The translations under genes were made by a program, and so were the position numbers. This document shows, one piece after another, positions 11,931-23,032 of a DNA stretch of 64,000 bases (position 1 is the stretch's first letter; each line of letters opens with the position of its first letter). The notes below the pieces were generated by a model, which was not told the DNA's origin, did not search any database, and saw nothing but the letters and a program-made list of their open reading frames with translations. Source of the DNA: Ceratopteris richardii (lineage: Eukaryota > Streptophyta > Polypodiopsida > Polypodiales > Pteridaceae); assembly GCA_020310875.1 (NCBI GenBank), contig CM035432.1, positions 95,110,967 through 95,174,966 on the forward strand. Direction: 5' to 3'.

Positions 11931-12521
11931 CCCCCCACTAAACCTGCGATTCCTCCGAAAGCGCCACTCTAGTATATCTAAAAAACGAAAAGTTTCAGGC
12001 ATAAAATTCCTTTATAGGCAACATATGGAAGAAAAACTGATCATATGCATAAATGAGTAGGCACTATGACATGAAGCAAAATTTGCATGAAAGAAAGAAC
12101 TAAAACAGGCAACATGAATGCATGAACAAATAGGCAACATATATGCAAATAAAGAGGCAACATTGACAACATGTAAAGAAGGAAAACAAACAAGCATCAA
12201 TATGAAGTGGAAGTGGATGTATTGAGTCATTTTAGGCATCAGTTCCGCTCATCTTGAAGAAAAATTTGTACCTTTTTCATAAAGAAATCTACCTTAAATA
12301 CGATTATAAACAAGGATTTTGGACTTTCAAGAGAGATCTTTCATCTTTAGCTTATTTTAGATCAACTTCTTTCCTACATAAATATGAATATGCTCTTTCT
12401 CTAATAACATGCAACGAAATCTAAGTAAACTCCACTAATGCATAAATCGGCCTATATAGCCTGTGATTTATTTTGCTATGCCTTCTTAGCTTCCTTTGGC
12501 TTTCTCTCTCTCTCTCTCTAT

Positions 12522-12566
<45 letters not shown>

Positions 12567-13049
12567 TTTTGATGAGGATTCGGCGACTTTATGGTTACGT
12601 TCACTTTTTTGGGGTGGAAGAAAGTGTAAACTTCCTTGTAACATGTAGTTTCTTTTTTTATGACAACGAAAAATTAAACCCCGATACAAGCTGCAACCAT
12701 TTCGATGGCGGAGAACAGCCCTTTAAACTCTAATACAAGTGTTGTGAGATGGACTAAGGATGTAGAAACATATAGTAGCAGGAGCTAGGACTTCAACAAT
12801 TATGCTTTTGATACACGATACATATGCATGTTTATATATGAAAGTCATGTCACCACAATAAACCTCCAAATCTACATGTCCTATCTTTCCATAAACCTAG
12901 ATTATAAGGCATTTCTTAGTAGATAAATTACTACTTAAGATACAATTTTACACAAGTAGAGAAATCATCATTTGCCCTTTCTGACTCAAGTGATGTGGAT
13001 ATGTAATGCAATACAAAGACTCAAAAGAAACATTGTTATATTCTAGAGA
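11931..13049. other. No gene seen; one microsatellite
   Basis: The stretch begins where repeat A homology stops. It contains loosely repeated GGCAACAT words around 12100-12180 and a (CT)n run at 12502. Short frames on both strands are not supported by any motif. Confidence 0.5.
12502..12564. repeat. (CT)n microsatellite
   Basis: An almost pure TC/CT dinucleotide run of about 60 bp with one short TATTTA interruption. The S/L-rich frame across it is an artefact of the repeat. Confidence 0.9.
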
Positions 13050-13261
13050 TGTACATGCTTGGTGGAACGAGAAGTTGCTTGCTCGGGGGATAGCCAAGGC
13101 CAAAATCTAGAGAGTTCATACGAGGTGCCTACTCATGATGGCCAGATGAGTAGAGGGACCTTAGAGAGAACTCTAGATGGTGACTAGGCAAGGGCTATAA
13201 ATAGGCTGGGAGGTGAGTCCCAGGCATGTCATTCTCCACTTCTCACATTTGGTATCAGAGC
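13050..13261 (+). mobile_element. TRIM-like short LTR with tRNA-Met primer site (+ strand)
   Basis: A 198-bp block (13050-13247) starts TGTACATGCTTGG, carries CTATAAATAGG at about 13195 and ends CACA. Two bases later TGGTATCAGAGC (13250-13261) is an exact initiator tRNA-Met primer site. It is homologous, base for base over long runs, to the inverted copy at 7120-7317. Downstream there is no gag or pol and no second LTR, as for a truncated TRIM or a remnant of a larger element. Confidence 0.65.
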
Positions 13262-13435
13262 AGGTTGATCTTGAGAAAGTGAGGGGATCATCATCTTCGG
13301 TGAGGAAACATGAGCAACCATGGAGTCGACTTCGTGTAGAGCTTGGAAGGACGTCTTGATGTTCTCGCATTCTCCAAATGGTTGCAGCTCGTGGAGCAAG
13401 ATGGAGAAAAATAAAAGAGAGATATGCTGACTTGT

Positions 13436-13506
13436 AGAGGTCGGGATTGGAACCCACGACCTCCCTCAAAGTGCTCAAATGCTCTAACCATTAAACCATC
13501 ATGGCC
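13436..13506 (-). mobile_element. tRNA-derived SINE head (or tRNA pseudogene) 1
   Basis: Read on the - strand, an A-box-like TGGTTTAATGGTTAGAGC (13498-13481) is followed 45 bases on by a B-box-like GGTTCCAATCC (13454-13444), the spacing of a tRNA internal promoter. The ends do not form an acceptor stem, so a functional tRNA is unlikely. The T-rich text beyond the B box could be a SINE body. Plant SINEs have exactly this head layout. Confidence 0.55.
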
Positions 13507-13684
13507 TGGTGATCAGCATTCCCCGCGTGATGTATAGTAGAGATTGGCTATTTGCATACATCTTTCTTGATGGGAGCACCGCAAAGCAAAAGGAAGTTCT
13601 GCTTTTTCAATCCGCAAAGGAGTCTAATTCACATGTAAGTAACCACTCTTTACTTATCTTAGGAGGAAATGACACAGTTGCAAG

Positions 13685-13747
13685 AAGCAAGAATCGAACT
13701 CAATACCTCCTTTATGAAAGTTAGGCGCCCTACCATTAGGCTACAAG
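13685..13747 (-). mobile_element. tRNA-derived SINE head (or tRNA pseudogene) 2
   Basis: On the - strand, TAGCCTAATGGTAGGGCG (13743-13726) fits a tRNA A box and GAGTTCGATTC (13701-13691) fits a B box at the same 45-base spacing. No acceptor stem pairs. It differs in sequence from the neighbouring head at 13436-13506, so it is not a simple tandem copy. The following TTGCAACTGTGTCATTTCC may be the SINE body. Confidence 0.55.
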
Positions 13748-13799
13748 CATGTGATGGAAGGTATTTCAGCGTTATTATAGATAACCCAAAAGGAAAAAC

Positions 13800-14390
13800 A
13801 AAACTTTTGTGCATGTTCAAGAAGGAGGTTGAAAGATAGAAGACATAGAGACATAGACATGGAAAAAGAGATAGAAAAATATAGAGAAGAAGTAGCGATA
13901 GAAAGAGAGAGAGAAACAGAAAGAGGAGAAAGAAAGAGAGGAAGAGAAAGAAAGAAAGAGTAGAGAAAGAGAAGAAGTAGAGAGAGAAAGAAATAAAGAG
14001 AAGGAAAAAGAGAAGAAGAAGAAAGAAAGAAAGAGAAAGAGAAGAAAGAAAGAGAGAAAGAAAGAGAAAGATAAAAGGAGAAAGTGAAAGAAAGAGAAAG
14101 ATAAAAGGAGAAAGTGAAAGAAAGAGAAAGAGAAAAAGGAGAAAAGAGAGATAGAAAGAGAGAAGCCAAGAGAGAGAGAGAAAGAAAGAGATGAAGAAGA
14201 GAGATAGAGAAAAAGATTAAAAAAAAAGAGAGAGGTAGAGAGAAAGAGATAGAAAAAGAGAGGTGGAGAGAAAGAGCTAAAAAAATATTAAGGAGCAAGA
14301 AAATGGATGAAAAAAGAGGAAGAGAGAAGATGAAAGTGAAGAGTAGAGAGAGAAGGAAAAGATTAGAAAGAGAGAGCAAAGGAAAAGCAC
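13800..14390. repeat. Long purine (GA-rich) tract
   Basis: About 590 bp in which the + strand is nearly all A and G in GAAAGAGA and GAAGAA words, with no fixed period. The serine/leucine/phenylalanine-rich frame on the other strand is a by-product. Such homopurine-homopyrimidine DNA can form triplexes (established knowledge); no function is implied here. Confidence 0.9.
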
Positions 14391-15373
14391 GGTTAGCATA
14401 CCTAGCTTTTCTAAAATGGCTGTAACTCTCTCATATGATATCCGAATTGAATGATTCAACTTGGTATAGAAAGTAGACTTCAAGAGCTTTTAAATAAATG
14501 GATGCAAGCTGCCAGTAAATATTCAAGAACCACCTGTAAAGAGTACTTAATTCTCTGAATATCTCTTCAAAACCCACTCACCTAGCTCGATGTTTTGACC
14601 ATAACCTCCTCAAAGAATATCCAAATCACAAAACTCAACTTGGTAATAGATTCTACGCTTCAAGATCTTTTGACTAGTCATAATATATATATTGACCATT
14701 GGAAGCCATCCTCTGCACAAGCTTTTATATGGTTGTTGAGTGGCGAGAAACCCTTTTTGAGTGAATTGAGTGTTTGATTATGATAATTAGGAGTTTTTAA
14801 TCATATTTGAACCATTTTGGATAGAAATGGACTAATTTTTATACATTTGCATCATAGTTTTGCTCTTAAATATATTCGTTTGAATACTTTTCGCATCAAA
14901 GTTTACAATTTTGCATTGTATTCTCTTCTGGTTTTATGAAATCAACATTGGAATGTGCATGAAAGCTAGTTTTTACATGAATTTATCTATGTACATGAAG
15001 TTACTCTAATTTTATGTTAAAGTATTTCTCAAGATAGGAGATATAAGGAAAAGAGTAAAAGTAATCCTCTACAAATTTATAAAATATTACAGGTATAGAG
15101 GCTTAGTATTTTGGTCATTCTGAAAGATCCAAATTTCTAAATACTATGAAACATATACCAATAAAATAAGATAGTTGTAGCTATATGCTATTAAAATTTG
15201 AGCGAAATTGGACATCATTAAATAGGTCAAATGATATATTCTTCTCAAACCAATCTCTAGCAAGGATTTTCCAAAGACTGGTACATGTGTCTGATGAGTA
15301 TACGCTATTTTCATATTGGAAACTCCAATTTAAAAAATTTTTGTTGGAGACGCTACTTCAGTATAGACTTGGA
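14391..15373. other. No gene seen
   Basis: An AT-rich stretch. Two loosely similar segments (around 14410-14490 and 14598-14672, sharing CAACTTGGTA and CTTCAAGA words) suggest an old duplication. Nothing else is recognised. Confidence 0.5.
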
Positions 15374-18300
15374 TTAGAGCATAGTCATCAAGGGAAGAAA
15401 GAAGATAATATGGGAATTAGAATTTTGTTGAAGACATAACTCTAACTCCTCAAGAGTAGAGAAACAATGAGATGTTTCAATCACATGTTCAATATTCTCA
15501 TCATGCTCCATGATTTCGTTGGTTTTATAATTTTCTTCAGTTTTTTGGATAAAAGACTTCGAAAATTGACTCTTATGAAGAAAATCTAATCTAGATTGTG
15601 GAAAACAAAGTGACAAACTATTGTACAGGTTGGTTGGTTGCGAGATGTCAAACCAATATCCACTATTGACCCGCTCAACAATGGGTTCTATCCGAAATGT
15701 TGATCATATGTAGCTCCAAACATGAATCGAGGTGCACAATCACTACAATCATGCTCATGACCTTGAGTAACAATAGGTTTTCTTCTAATTGACAATCGAC
15801 TCCTAGGATGATTCACTTCTACCATCATGAATTGAAGTGATTGCATGCCATCCTTCAAATTAATTCTAGCATAGGTAGACCCATCATCCATGGCTTTAGT
15901 TTCCATACGACTCTCACAAATAAAGGGATGACCTAAGAGAACTTCATAGGAGCAATTATCTTGAATAAAAAAGTGAAATTCTTTTGTGATTCCTTCTATG
16001 GACATGGGCACACTAGCAGAAGCTCCATATAAGGTACCTACACTGTTATCTGTAGTTCTCATATGCCATCCATAATCTTTATCTATGTGCCATTAAAATT
16101 TATCATAAACCTCTTGAAATCACATTGATTTCGGAGCCGAAATCTACTAATGCATTTACAGTGATAGGGTTCTTATCATTTCCTATTTTAATATGCATCT
16201 CTGATGTACCTCTAGACCAAAATTTTCTTTTAAAGTGACTTTCAGGATTGTTCTCATGATTTTCATGGTCAAGTTGAATAGGTCCTAAGAAATTTTTATT
16301 AACATTTACTTCATCACCATCAAAGTCCTCTTCATTATATTCATCAAAGTTTAAGGCTTCATTCATAGCTTGATCTTGATCTAGAGCATCTTGCATATCA
16401 GTATCCAGATTAAGCGAAAACCTCTTCCTTTTAATTAGGCCGATAAAGTTATCTTAAAAAACAGGCTTTGCAATAGAGAAAACTTGTTCTAAAGACATAG
16501 TCACTTGAATGTTAAGAAAAATGTCATCTAAAATCTCCATAGGATCTACTTTCTCTCAATTTCTAAAATCAAGATGGCTTTAGGTTTTCTCTTTAGCTTC
16601 TTTTGGTTTTTCTTAGGATCTTGTTTTTGTTCATGTTCTTGTGTTTGGCCTTTAGTTTGTTTTGTTTGTTCTTGTTTATCTAAAGGCTTTGGTTCTATTT
16701 TTCTTTGCTTTGTTTTCTTCCCTTTTTGTTTCTCCTCTTGTTTTTGTTCACTGGTTTGTGATTCTTGTTTTTTATCTTTGGGTTGTGATGTTTCTCCTTG
16801 CTCTATGATTGTTTCTATTCCCTTTGAGGTTTGTTTTGGAGTCACTCTTCTTTCACTAGGCTCAGTTTCATCTCTTTTTCGTTTTTCTTCTACATTGGAT
16901 ATGTGAGAAATAAGAGATTGATCTTCTATCGGTGACTCCCAAGCCATTATTCTCCTGATCTCATCTCGTGCTCTTACTAAATCCTCTATGGAAAAGTCAA
17001 CTTCCTTTGTGGGTTTACTTGATTCTGCTTCTTGTTTATCAAGAGCTTCTAGTTTCACCCCTCTAGTTCCTACATCCGTTATGGTTATATTTTCATAGTG
17101 CTTTTTCATTCCTCCCTTACCATAATTTCCTTGCAAAGATAGCCTAGATCGATAGTCACATATTTTCTTGTCTATGTCTATTACTAGAGGTTTCTCATTA
17201 GTGGCCTTTGGTAGCTCACAATCTCTCAAAAAGTGCTCTAAGGAATCACACCAATGACACCTACGAGGTCCACGTATAAAACCATTTTGATTTTGAGGAT
17301 TTTGATTAACTTGTGGTGAGAAATTTTGAAATTGAGGATTTTGTTGATAAGGAATTGCTTGAACAAGATAATTAGGATTTTGATAAGGCAATTGATGTAT
17401 TTGAAGAGCTTGGGGAGCAGCATGTGGTACTTGAGGTGCAAGAAGAGCTTCCATAGAATACGGTTGAGGATTTTGAAAATTTTGATTTTGAAGATTTTAA
17501 AACCTGTTTGAGAAGCTTGGGGATACATGTTTTGATACATTTGAGGATTTTGCACATGAGGATGAGGATTTTTCATTGAAGGATTATGCATTGGAGGAAC
17601 TTGATATGATTGAGTAGGAGCTACTTGTGGATTTTGATTGGGAACTATAACATGTTGATTAGGCTCTTGAGAAGACATTGGGTTCATTGGAAAGTTTTGA
17701 TAAAATTTGATTGTAAAGCATCTATAGTCTTGGCCAAATTGGATTGTGTAGCAATAAGACTTTTCATTTGCTTAGTGAGAATTTCCACTTGATATTATTC
17801 AACTACACTTTTCTTTGGCTCTACTTTAAAACCTTGACTAGGCTCCATCATTTGAGGAAGAGGAGTAGAGTCAAAAAGCATAGCATGGGATTGATCTCTA
17901 ACTTGCTCCTTAGTTTGTGGAAGGCTAGCTTGAGGAAGACTTGTTTGCTCATAAAGCATGGATTGTCTTTGATGTCTATGGGCTACAGCCTCTACTACTT
18001 TACACACTTTTTTCCAATTCTCAGTAAGACCATAACACTTATTTGGCTCTTCTAATCACCGTTCAACTTCCCTACGAGTTTCAGGATGAAGAAGCTTAAG
18101 AGAATTGATCACAAGATCAGGTTCCAAAGTTATCTTATCCTCATCACGAAGTTGTTCATAGCATCTAATATACTCATTTTGTAAGTGAGTAATAGAGCTA
18201 CTAGGCTTTTGGGAATTGAACCATCGTAAGAATCCATCGTGATTATGTTGGCTATAACCCTCAAGATAGAGTTCTTTCAGCATCTCCTTTCTGAAATCAC

Positions 18301-18620
18301 TCCAAGGAAGAGTATCATATTGAGTGACATGGTTTATGATAGAGCTATCAACAATTCATTCAAAAAAATGATATTAAGAGATCTTCGGGAAGGCCAAAAA
18401 TCATTGCTTGCTCTTCCAACAAATCTAAGTAGCTTGTAATGTTGATGCCATTGAATTTTCCCTTCTCTCTCAACATAGAAGAGACTATTCTTTGGCCTTG
18501 TTTCTCAATAGTAAGGGATTTGAATCCTTCCTCCATCTTATGTGAATGAGCAAGTGATGCACGATGTTCTAGATCTCTCACAAATACATTTACTTCATGA
18601 TGAACATGTGCACGATACTA
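15374..18620 (-). mobile_element. LTR retroelement gag-protease region, fossil, no pol
   Basis: Read right to left. Gag N-terminal part lies at about 18581-18056 (blocks such as FGLPEDLLISFF and GFLRWFNSQKPSSSI). A Q/N/P-rich linker spans 17687-17400. One CCHC knuckle (CHWCDSLEHFLRDC) lies near 17250. A long lysine/glutamate/glutamine-rich tail extends to 16546. A retropepsin-like segment (GSEINVIS; later FIQDNCSYEVLLGHPFI) lies at 16396-15688. The layout and the EVLLGHPFI motif are those of Ty3/Gypsy gag-pro. No RT, RNase H or integrase follows on the left, and no LTR or primer site was recognised. It is broken in several places. It differs from G1 and G2 in this window. Confidence 0.75.
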
Positions 18621-18756
18621 TGAGAAATCTTGTGCAACACTCAAGAATGATGATGATGATATGATGAGGATGAAAAATATGAAACAAAGGATATGAATCA
18701 CAACCTCCCAACAAGATCAGAAGCAAATTCCATGAAGCGTTTCATGTTGGTTTCAA

Positions 18757-19486
18757 ATGTGGAGGTGATCAAAATCTGGGTGGATCAGGTTTGGTCATGG
18801 CACATGCAGAGTGTATGAAGCTAGTGAGTGTTGGAAGGTTTATGTAATAAAAAATGTGAAGGTGAAGATGAAGTTGGGTATGGGGGGAAGAGATGTCATG
18901 ATTTGATTAGAGAAAGGGGAACATATGAATGGTCCAAAAATATGGAGCTTCTTAAGCACTTTCCAAATTTAATTCATATTCATAGGTTCTTTTGGATGGA
19001 ATGAATGCATGATGAGAGAAAAATTAAAACCACACACATGAATCAGTCTCAAAAGGAATAATGGTCCAAGAGTGGAGCTTCTTATACACTTTCAAAACTA
19101 AAACATATGCATGGGTGTTTGTGGATGGTATGAATGCACGTGGGTCATGATTTATGAATGAATAGAAAATTATCCTCCTGACAACCTTAATGGATCATCC
19201 TCACTGGTTCAACGCAATGCTACGGAGCCTTCTCACACATAGAAAGAGATAGAAAGTGACATGTAAAAACATATAAGAGACTAAGAGACAAGAGACAAGA
19301 GACAAGAGACAAGAGACAAGAGACATGAATTAGAATATATTGTTATGACATACATATACATAAATGTTGTGAAATGTCAAGCTAAGCATTCTACTAGTCA
19401 AAGGTGGTCTGCATGACCCTCTCACCATGACAGTTCAATCAAATGTCACACGTAAGAGGATAGGTTCCACTTCATTGACCCTATGT
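18757..19486 (+). repeat. Repeat A, copy 2 (left part only)
   Basis: Matches 9862-10621 of copy 1 in the same orientation, with small indels. It stops at ACCCTATGT, where an inverted piece of a G1 LTR begins. The right part of the repeat reappears at 38597, also next to a G1 LTR edge. Confidence 0.85.
19283..19324. repeat. AAGAGAC 7-bp tandem repeat, 6 units
   Basis: Six consecutive AAGAGAC units inside repeat A copy 2. Copy 1 has only one or two units at the matching place (about 10440), so the array has expanded, or contracted in copy 1, since the copies split. Confidence 0.85.
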
Positions 19487-19671
19487 TTGTGAACATACAA
19501 CAAGACTCTCACGCAGTTCTACATGGAGCTGGAAGTCATGTGGGCTCTATTATTCTCTCTCTAGTGATCCAAAATGAGTGCCACTTGGCACTCAAGTGAG
19601 TACTCTACTTTTAAAGGCTAAGAGGTGGTTCACACCTCTTACAAAGGCCAAGAGTTATACTCCATGTAACA
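19487..19671 (-). repeat. G1 Gypsy LTR fragment, inverted relative to the adjacent pol
   Basis: Reverse complement of part of the G1 LTR at 22709: it ends ...CTCCATGTAAC(A), the complement of the LTR start TGTTACATGGAG. It contains the shared words GTGCCACTTGGCACTC and GTGAGTACTCTA. It is internally shortened compared with the copy at 38311-38595 and truncated at its outer end by repeat A. Confidence 0.8.
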
Positions 19672-22600
19672 GTGTGGTTAAAAGTTTTAAGGATCTTATG
19701 TTTGAGTATAGAGATGTTTTTCACAGTGACTTACCTAGAGGGTTACCACCTAAGAGAGGGGACATTGACCATGCCATTAAGGTTGTTACTAACACTAACC
19801 CTATTTGCAAGCCACCTTATAGGCTTAGTGTTTCTCAGCATGAGGAGGTTGAGAGGCAGTTGCAGGATTATTTGGATAAGGGCTTCATTACACCTAGTAT
19901 CTCACCTTAGGCATCGCCAATGCTCCTAGTTAAAAAGAAAGATGGCTTTATGAGATTATGTATAGATTATAGAGCACTTAATAAGGTAACTATCAAAGAT
20001 AAGTTTCCAATGCCTAGATTGGAAGATCTATTTGATCAGTTACATCAAGCTAGGTATTTTACCAAGCTTGACCTTAGATCAGGATATCATCAGATCAAGA
20101 CAAGGGCAGCGGATGTCCCTAAGACTGCATTTAGGACTAGATATGGGCGCTATGAGTTTTTGGTGATGCCTTTTTGTCTCACCAATGCTCCTGCCACTTT
20201 CATGAAGCTCATGAATAGTGTTTTACGGCCTTATCTAGGACACTTTGTAGTAGACTTTTTGGATGACATTCTGATCTATAGTGCATCAGAAGAGGAGCAC
20301 TTGGAACACTTGAGAAAGGTATTTCAAGTGCTAAGGAATCAAAGTGTGAATGTCTCAAGATAGAGGTTAGATACCTTGGGCATATAGTCTCCCAGGATGG
20401 AATCCAGATGGATCCTAAAAAAGTAAGGGCTGTTATGGAATGGCCACATCAAACAAACTTGGAAGAGCTGCAAATCTTCCTAGGTTTATCAGGTTTCTAT
20501 CGAAGATTCATTAAGAATTATGCCAAGATTGCTTTCATGATCATGGAACAACTTAAACAGAAAGGGAAAGGCTTTCATTGGGGAGACGAACAGAAGCAAA
20601 GTATGGAGAACTTGAAAGTAGCAATTGCTACGGCTCCACTTTTACATATAGCAGATCCCACCAAACCATTTGTAGTTGAGACTAACGCGAGTGATTTTTC
20701 CATAGGAGCGATTCTAGTTCAGGATGGTCGACCAATGGCTTTTGAGAGTAAGAAACTAGAACCGGCTCAGAAGAATTACTCAGTCTATGAGAAGGAGTTG
20801 TATGCAATAGTCCATGCTTTGAAGCAGTGGCATTATTATTTATATGGTGCCAAAGTTACGATAGTGTTTGATCAAGAGAGGATTAAGTGGCTCTCTAATC
20901 AAACAGACCTTAAAGGTCGTAAGGCCCGATGGGCATAGACCCTTCAAAAGTTTGATTATGAGCTTAGGTATAGGACGGGAACTTTTAATGAAGTGGCTAA
21001 TTCACTTAGCTGCATGTGTATGCTCAATGGATTGAGTTTTACTCAGATCACTAGTGAGGTAATTGAGTCCATTAGAGGAAAATGTAGGCTTGATCTTGCA
21101 TATTCTGAGATATGAGAAGCCATAGAGAATGGGGATCGTAATATACGAGTTTCCAATGACGATGGAGTATCGACAGGTACTCAAGAAGGATTCAAGTGGA
21201 AGAACTACAGTGTCCATGATGGATATCTGTTATACTAAGGTAAGGTGTGTGTTCTTAGAGATTTTGAGATGAGACGGCATATTTTGTATGAGTGTCATGA
21301 CACACCTAGTGTGGGACATTCAGGAGTTAACAAGACTTATGATCTTGTTAAGAGGCAGTTCTATTGGCCGAGACTTCATAAGGATGTCCTAGAGTATGTC
21401 CTTAAGTGCACTAAATGCCAGGTTAACAAAGCTAAGAGATTGAGGATTGGAGCACTACTCCACCCATTGGATATTCCTAATGGGAAGTGGGAGAGTATCT
21501 CCATGGACTCTATAGTCGGGTTACCTAAGACACAGAGAGGGCATGACTCGCTCTGGGTAATTGTGGACAGGTTAACCAAAATGTCTAGGTTTATTCTGAC
21601 ACCTACTACAGTGAAGAAACCAGAGTGGCCATACTTTTTGTGGAGAATCTATACCAATTATATGCTCTTCCTTTACACATAGTTTCCGATCGGGATAGGA
21701 AGTTTACTAGTAACTTTTGGAGAGCAGTCTTCAAAAGGTTGGATACGAGACTTAGCATGAGTACGGCTGAGCATCCATAGTCACATGGGCAAACAGAAAA
21801 GGTTAACCAAATCCTAGAGGATATGCTTTGAGCGTATGTGAATGAAAGGCAAACTAAGGAAGAGTACCTAACTATAGTAGGGTTTGCATATAATAGTGCC
21901 AATCACTCTTCCTCTGGGCATAGTCCATTTATGCTTATGGATAGGTTTCAGCCAAGAGCTCCTTACGCAGTAGGCTTGCAGAATGAAAAAGTTCAAGCTG
22001 CAAAGGATATCTTGGAAGAGATGAACGATATGCTTAGACTTGCTAAGGACATCATTAGGAGAGCTCAGGATAGAGCTAGGGCCTATGCTGACCCTCAAAG
22101 GAGAGATATCAACATCGAGATAGGAGAGCATGTCTATCTTAGAGTTCCATCTAGGTCTGAAACCATGAAGATGGGACCTTTTCCAAAACTATCTCCTAGG
22201 TACTGTGGACCTTTCCAAATAATTAAGAGAATAGGAACGATGGCTTACCAGCTCCAACTTCTAGAGAATAGTCAAATCCATCCAGTTTTTCATGTTAGCT
22301 GGCTTAAGAAAAGGCTAGGTGAATCTGACAACCTCATTCCAGATAGTGAGGTAGTAGAGCCTATTTCTGTTCAATCTATTCCACATGAGCCTGAGAGCGT
22401 ACTACGCACTCGAGAAAAACAGACGAGAAGTCACTTGTATAGAGAGTGTCTAGTAAAGTGGAAAGAAAGTACAGAAGATAGTGCCACATGGGAGCGAGTT
22501 AGCACCCTTCAGAGACAGTTTCACAACTTTAGATTACCTTCCCAAGAGTTTTCTTAAGGGGAAGGATATGGGGAAACAACACGGAGACATGACCATGTAT

Positions 22601-22708
22601 TGTTATAAATGGGGATATAGTGGGAGTGGTGTTCTATTATTTCTCTCCTTCTGTCAGACCTTCCAATACCATTTTTTGAAGACAAAAATGGAGTTAAGGG
22701 GAAGGAAA
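19672..22708 (+). mobile_element. G1 Ty3/Gypsy chromovirus pol (RT, RNase H, integrase, chromodomain), fossil
   Basis: RT spans 19672-20363, with [35 protein letters not shown] and FLDDILIYS. RNase H spans 20408-20938 (ETNASDFSIGAIL, YSVYEKELYAIVHALKQW). Integrase spans 21245-22131, with the HHCC finger ending CTKCQ, core motifs SMDSIVGLPKT and WVIVDRLTK, and AYNSANHSS near its end. The GPF..I..IG and HPVFHVSWLKK modules follow, and a chromodomain-like end (YRECLVKWKES...ATWE) lies at 22390-22540. This order defines the chromovirus branch of Gypsy. A polypurine tract (TTAAGGGGAAGGAAA, ending 22708) precedes the 3' LTR. Gag and protease are not attached here; matching pieces occur at 30.9-32.0 and 36.1-38.3 kb. 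Several breaks, so inactive. Confidence 0.92.
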
Positions 22709-23032
22709 TGTTACATGGAGCATAACTCATGGCCTTTGTAAGAGGTATGAACTACCTCTTAGCCTTTAAAATTAGAGTACTCACTTGAGTGCCAAGTGTC
22801 ATTCATGTGAGGAACCATGCATCATACTCATTTTGGATCACTAGAGAGAGAGAGAATAATAGAGCCCATGCGGCTGCGCAGAAAAGCTGACTTCGAGCTC
22901 CGTGTGGAACTATGTGAGAGTCCTACTATACGTTCACATCTTGGGAAGTGTGCAGGAATCACCCCAAAAACGAGGGGACTCACTAGAGAGATCATAATAA
23001 TGGATATAATAAAGGCTTCATACCTCTCATAC
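22709..23032 (+). repeat. G1 3' LTR, left part, interrupted by another LTR
   Basis: Starts TGTTACATGGAGCATAACTC directly after the polypurine tract. It contains ATATAATAAAGGCTTCATAC near its right edge (TATA box or poly(A) region). It stops at 23032, where a second LTR beginning TGTTAATAGG starts. The same sequence is found inverted at 38311-38595 and partly at 19487-19671. Its last 28 or so bases also match the right end of repeat B. Confidence 0.85.

Noticed and set aside
13436-13506. Possible functional tRNA gene
   Set aside because: A and B boxes are present but the ends do not pair as an acceptor stem; a SINE head or pseudogene fits better.
13741-14379. 212-residue serine/leucine/phenylalanine-rich frame on the - strand
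   Set aside because: It is the complement of the purine tract and has no domain; a low-complexity artefact.
19487-23032. A DNA transposon with 300-bp terminal inverted repeats carrying a captured Gypsy pol
   Set aside because: The right 'TIR' starts exactly after a polypurine tract and behaves as a normal 3' LTR; the left one is an inverted LTR fragment from rearrangement.
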